Shown here: positions 7,807-9,388 of the stretch, piece by piece
Position numbering within the stretch: position 1 is the first letter of the stretch
Layout: each line of letters opens with the position of its first letter
Assembly: GCA_029936705.1 (NCBI GenBank)
Contig: JAPYSD010000060.1
Location: forward strand, 1,855-11,242
Direction: 5' to 3'
Length of the DNA stretch: 9,388 bases
From: Croceicoccus sp.
GTDB taxonomy: Bacteria; Pseudomonadota; Alphaproteobacteria; Sphingomonadales; Sphingomonadaceae
Made by a program: the position numbers and the translations under genes
Notes under the pieces: generated by a model
What the model saw: only the letters and a program-made list of their open reading frames with translations
The model's database searches: none
What the model was told of the DNA's origin: nothing

Positions 7807-8793
7807 TCAGACCTCGCCGCGGGCCAGGCGTTCCTGCCGGTCGGCCTCGTTCTCGCGCGGGACGAAGCTGTCGGATTTCACCCGCAGCCAGATCAGCACC
7901 GGCGCCGCCATGTAGATCGAGCTGTAGGTACCGACGAAGATGCCGAAGGCGATGGCGGCCGCGAAACCGAAGGTCATCGCCGGGCCGACGAACATCAGCA
8001 CCATCAGCACCATCATCGTCGTCAGCGAGGTCATCACCGTGCGGGCCAGCGTCTCGTTCACCGAGAGGTCGAGCAGCTCGGGCATCGGCATCTTTCGATA
8101 TTTCTTCAGGTTCTCGCGGATGCGGTCATAGACGACGATGGTGTCGTTCAGCGAATAGCCGATGATCGCCAGGATGGCGGCGACGATGTTGAGGTCGAAC
8201 TCCATCCCCGTGATCGCGAACATGCCCAGCGTGAGCGACACGTCGTGCAGCAGCGCGAACATCGCGCCGACACCGAACTGCCATTCGAAGCGGATCCAGA
8301 TGTAGATCGAGATCATTACCATCGCGGCCAGCAGGGCCATCATGCCGGTTTCGAACAATTCGCCCGACACCTTGCCCGACACCGAATCGACGCCGTCGAT
8401 CCGCACGCCGGGATGGTTTTCCTGCATGTTGGCGGTGATCGCGCTGGTCATCCGGTCGGCAAGGTCCTTGGCCGCCGACGCGCCGTCCTCGGTCTCGGGA
8501 AGGCGCATGCGGATCGACACCTCGTTCGGCTGGCCGAAGCGCTGGATCACCGGCTCGCCATAACCCAGCGAGCCGATCTCGCGGCGCAGCTCCGCGACGG
8601 GGGCCTGGGCCTCCTGCGTGAAGGTGGCGCGGATCATCTGGCCGCCGACGAAATCGACGCCTAGGTTCAGGCCCTGCGTCGCGACGAGGCCCCAGCTGGC
8701 GATCATCAGCAGGACCGAGACGACGTAGAACGGGACCCGCCACTTCAGGAAGTGGATGTTGGTCGTGTCGGGAACGAGCTTCAGGAGTTTCAT
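7807..8793 (-). CDS. secF: Protein translocase subunit SecF (328 aa)
   Basis: Inner-membrane RND-superfamily subunit of the SecDF complex, which uses proton flow to help pull proteins through SecYEG on the periplasmic side. One membrane segment (about 19-38) precedes the hallmark GVDFVGG (45-51). A periplasmic domain follows (about 52-145), including the FGQPNEVSIRM stretch. The membrane region (about 150-305) contains RFEWQFGVGAMFALLHDV (168-185) and the conserved YSLNDTIVVYDRIREN (213-228), with D217 in the expected motif. SVNETLARTVMTSLTT (244-259) is also typical. The charged tail ends ERLARGEV. Length is typical for SecF. ATG 8793 lies 13 bp after the secD stop, and its Shine-Dalgarno site overlaps that stop, suggesting translational coupling. 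Confidence 0.97.
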   Translation of the reverse strand: MKLLKLVPDTTNIHFLKWRVPFYVVSVLLMIASWGLVATQGLNLGVDFVGGQMIRATFTQEAQAPVAELRREIGSLGYGEPVIQRFGQPNEVSIRMRLPETEDGASAAKDLADRMTSAITANMQENHPGVRIDGVDSVSGKVSGELFETGMMALLAAMVMISIYIWIRFEWQFGVGAMFALLHDVSLTLGMFAITGMEFDLNIVAAILAIIGYSLNDTIVVYDRIRENLKKYRKMPMPELLDLSVNETLARTVMTSLTTMMVLMVLMFVGPAMTFGFAAAIAFGIFVGTYSSIYMAAPVLIWLRVKSDSFVPRENEADRQERLARGEV

Positions 8794-8798
8794 GGCTG

Positions 8799-8808
8799 CT
8801 CCCCCCTC
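8799..8808 (-). promoter_or_regulatory. secF Shine-Dalgarno overlapping the secD stop codon
   Basis: The minus-strand sequence GAGGGGGGAG ends five bases before the secF ATG. Its first two bases belong to the secD TGA (8807-8809). This arrangement lets ribosomes finishing SecD reinitiate on secF, which would keep the two partners in balance. Confidence 0.7.
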
Positions 8809-9388
8809 AGATATGCAGGTCGGCGGGGCGCTTGCGGCGCAGATAGCCCGCCACCCACATTCTGGTCAGCGTGACCGCGGTAAAGACCGAGGTGACGATA
8901 CCGATGATGAGAACGATCGCGAAGCCGCGGATCGGGCCGGAGCCGAACAGGAACAGCAGCACGCCCGCGATCACGTTGGTGATGTTGGCGTCGAAGATCG
9001 CGCGCTGCGCCTCGCGGTAGCCGACCTCGACCGCCTGCACCACGCGGCGGCCGCGTCGGCGTTCCTCGCGGATGCGTTCGTTGATCAGCACGTTGGCGTC
9101 GACCGCGGTACCGATGGTCAGCACGAAACCTGCGATGCCCGGCAGCGTCAGCGTGGAGCCGAGCAGCGCCATGATCCCCAGGATCAGCAGCACGTTCAGC
9201 ACCAGCGCGCCATTGGCATAGAGCCCGAAGCGGCCATAGGTGACCACCATGAAGACCAGCACCGCGGTGCCGCCGATGATCAGTGCCAGCACGCCGCGCT
9301 CGATCGAATCGGCGCCGAGGTCGGGACCGACCGTGCGTTCCTCCACCACCGCGAGGTCGACGGGCAGCGCGCCCGAACGCAGCGAGAT
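8807..9388 (-). CDS. secD: Protein translocase subunit SecD, C-terminal part (193 aa visible)
   Basis: Partner of SecF in the SecDF export motor of the inner membrane. Only the C-terminal 193 residues are inside the window; the start lies beyond the right edge. The visible part opens with ISLRSGALPVDLAVVEERTV, the conserved junction leading into VGPDLGADSI at the end of the periplasmic region. It is followed by membrane segments. Key motifs are TLPGIAGFVLTIGTAVDANV and INERIREE, the conserved loop with the aspartate needed for proton-driven function in the family, and AIFDANITNVIAG in the next conserved stretch. It ends LRRKRPADLHI, a basic cytosolic tail. A GTG at 9349 lies in frame, but the clearly conserved SecD sequence upstream of it shows it is internal and not the start. 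Confidence 0.95.
   Translation of the reverse strand: MSLRSGALPVDLAVVEERTVGPDLGADSIERGVLALIIGGTAVLVFMVVTYGRFGLYANGALVLNVLLILGIMALLGSTLTLPGIAGFVLTIGTAVDANVLINERIREERRRGRRVVQAVEVGYREAQRAIFDANITNVIAGVLLFLFGSGPIRGFAIVLIIGIVTSVFTAVTLTRMWVAGYLRRKRPADLHI

Noticed and set aside
8807..9349. SecD fragment read as a complete 180 aa protein from GTG 9349
   Set aside because: The frame continues to the window edge and encodes the conserved LRSGALPVDL stretch of SecD, so the gene is simply cut by the window.

Overview
The window is GC-rich, densely packed bacterial chromosome. Overall composition, a DUF6456 protein, a small DUF4126-type protein and a sphingomonad-style XRE regulator all suggest an alphaproteobacterium, most likely of the order Sphingomonadales. 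This is inferred from protein character only; there is no rRNA here to prove it. I see no mobile element, CRISPR array, tRNA or rRNA, and no clear sign of recent transfer.

Layout. (1) Rightward pair: an Uup-type ABC-F ATPase (28-1824), then a small DUF4126-like membrane protein (1883-2329). They face a leftward gene across a strong stem-loop with a TTCG loop (2338-2367). (2) Leftward genes: a Tat-exported DUF885 metallopeptidase-like protein (2375-4189), with a DUF6456 protein (4303-4839) transcribed toward it from upstream. (3) Divergent from DUF6456 across a 104 bp AT-richer gap is an XRE regulator with a degenerate LexA/S24-like C-terminus (4944-5516). It converges with the next gene, leaving only 13 bp between stop codons. 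(4) Leftward: a membrane-embedded cellulose-synthase-like family 2 glycosyltransferase (5530-7509, TTG start) with a long, structured leader. (5) Leftward: secF (7807-8793), preceded by the C-terminal part of secD (8807-9388), which runs off the right edge. The Shine-Dalgarno sequence of secF overlaps the secD stop codon.

How the parts relate. SecD and SecF are partners in the Sec translocon accessory complex. Uup is a ribosome-associated ATPase, and here it carries a run of seven prolines, the kind of sequence some ABC-F proteins help ribosomes pass. The DUF6456/XRE pair shares one regulatory gap and is the best candidate for a local regulatory unit. The glycosyltransferase is an orphan, with no export, PilZ or hydrolase partner in view. 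Nothing shows that the window as a whole forms one system. It reads as ordinary core chromosome with a few features worth a second look.
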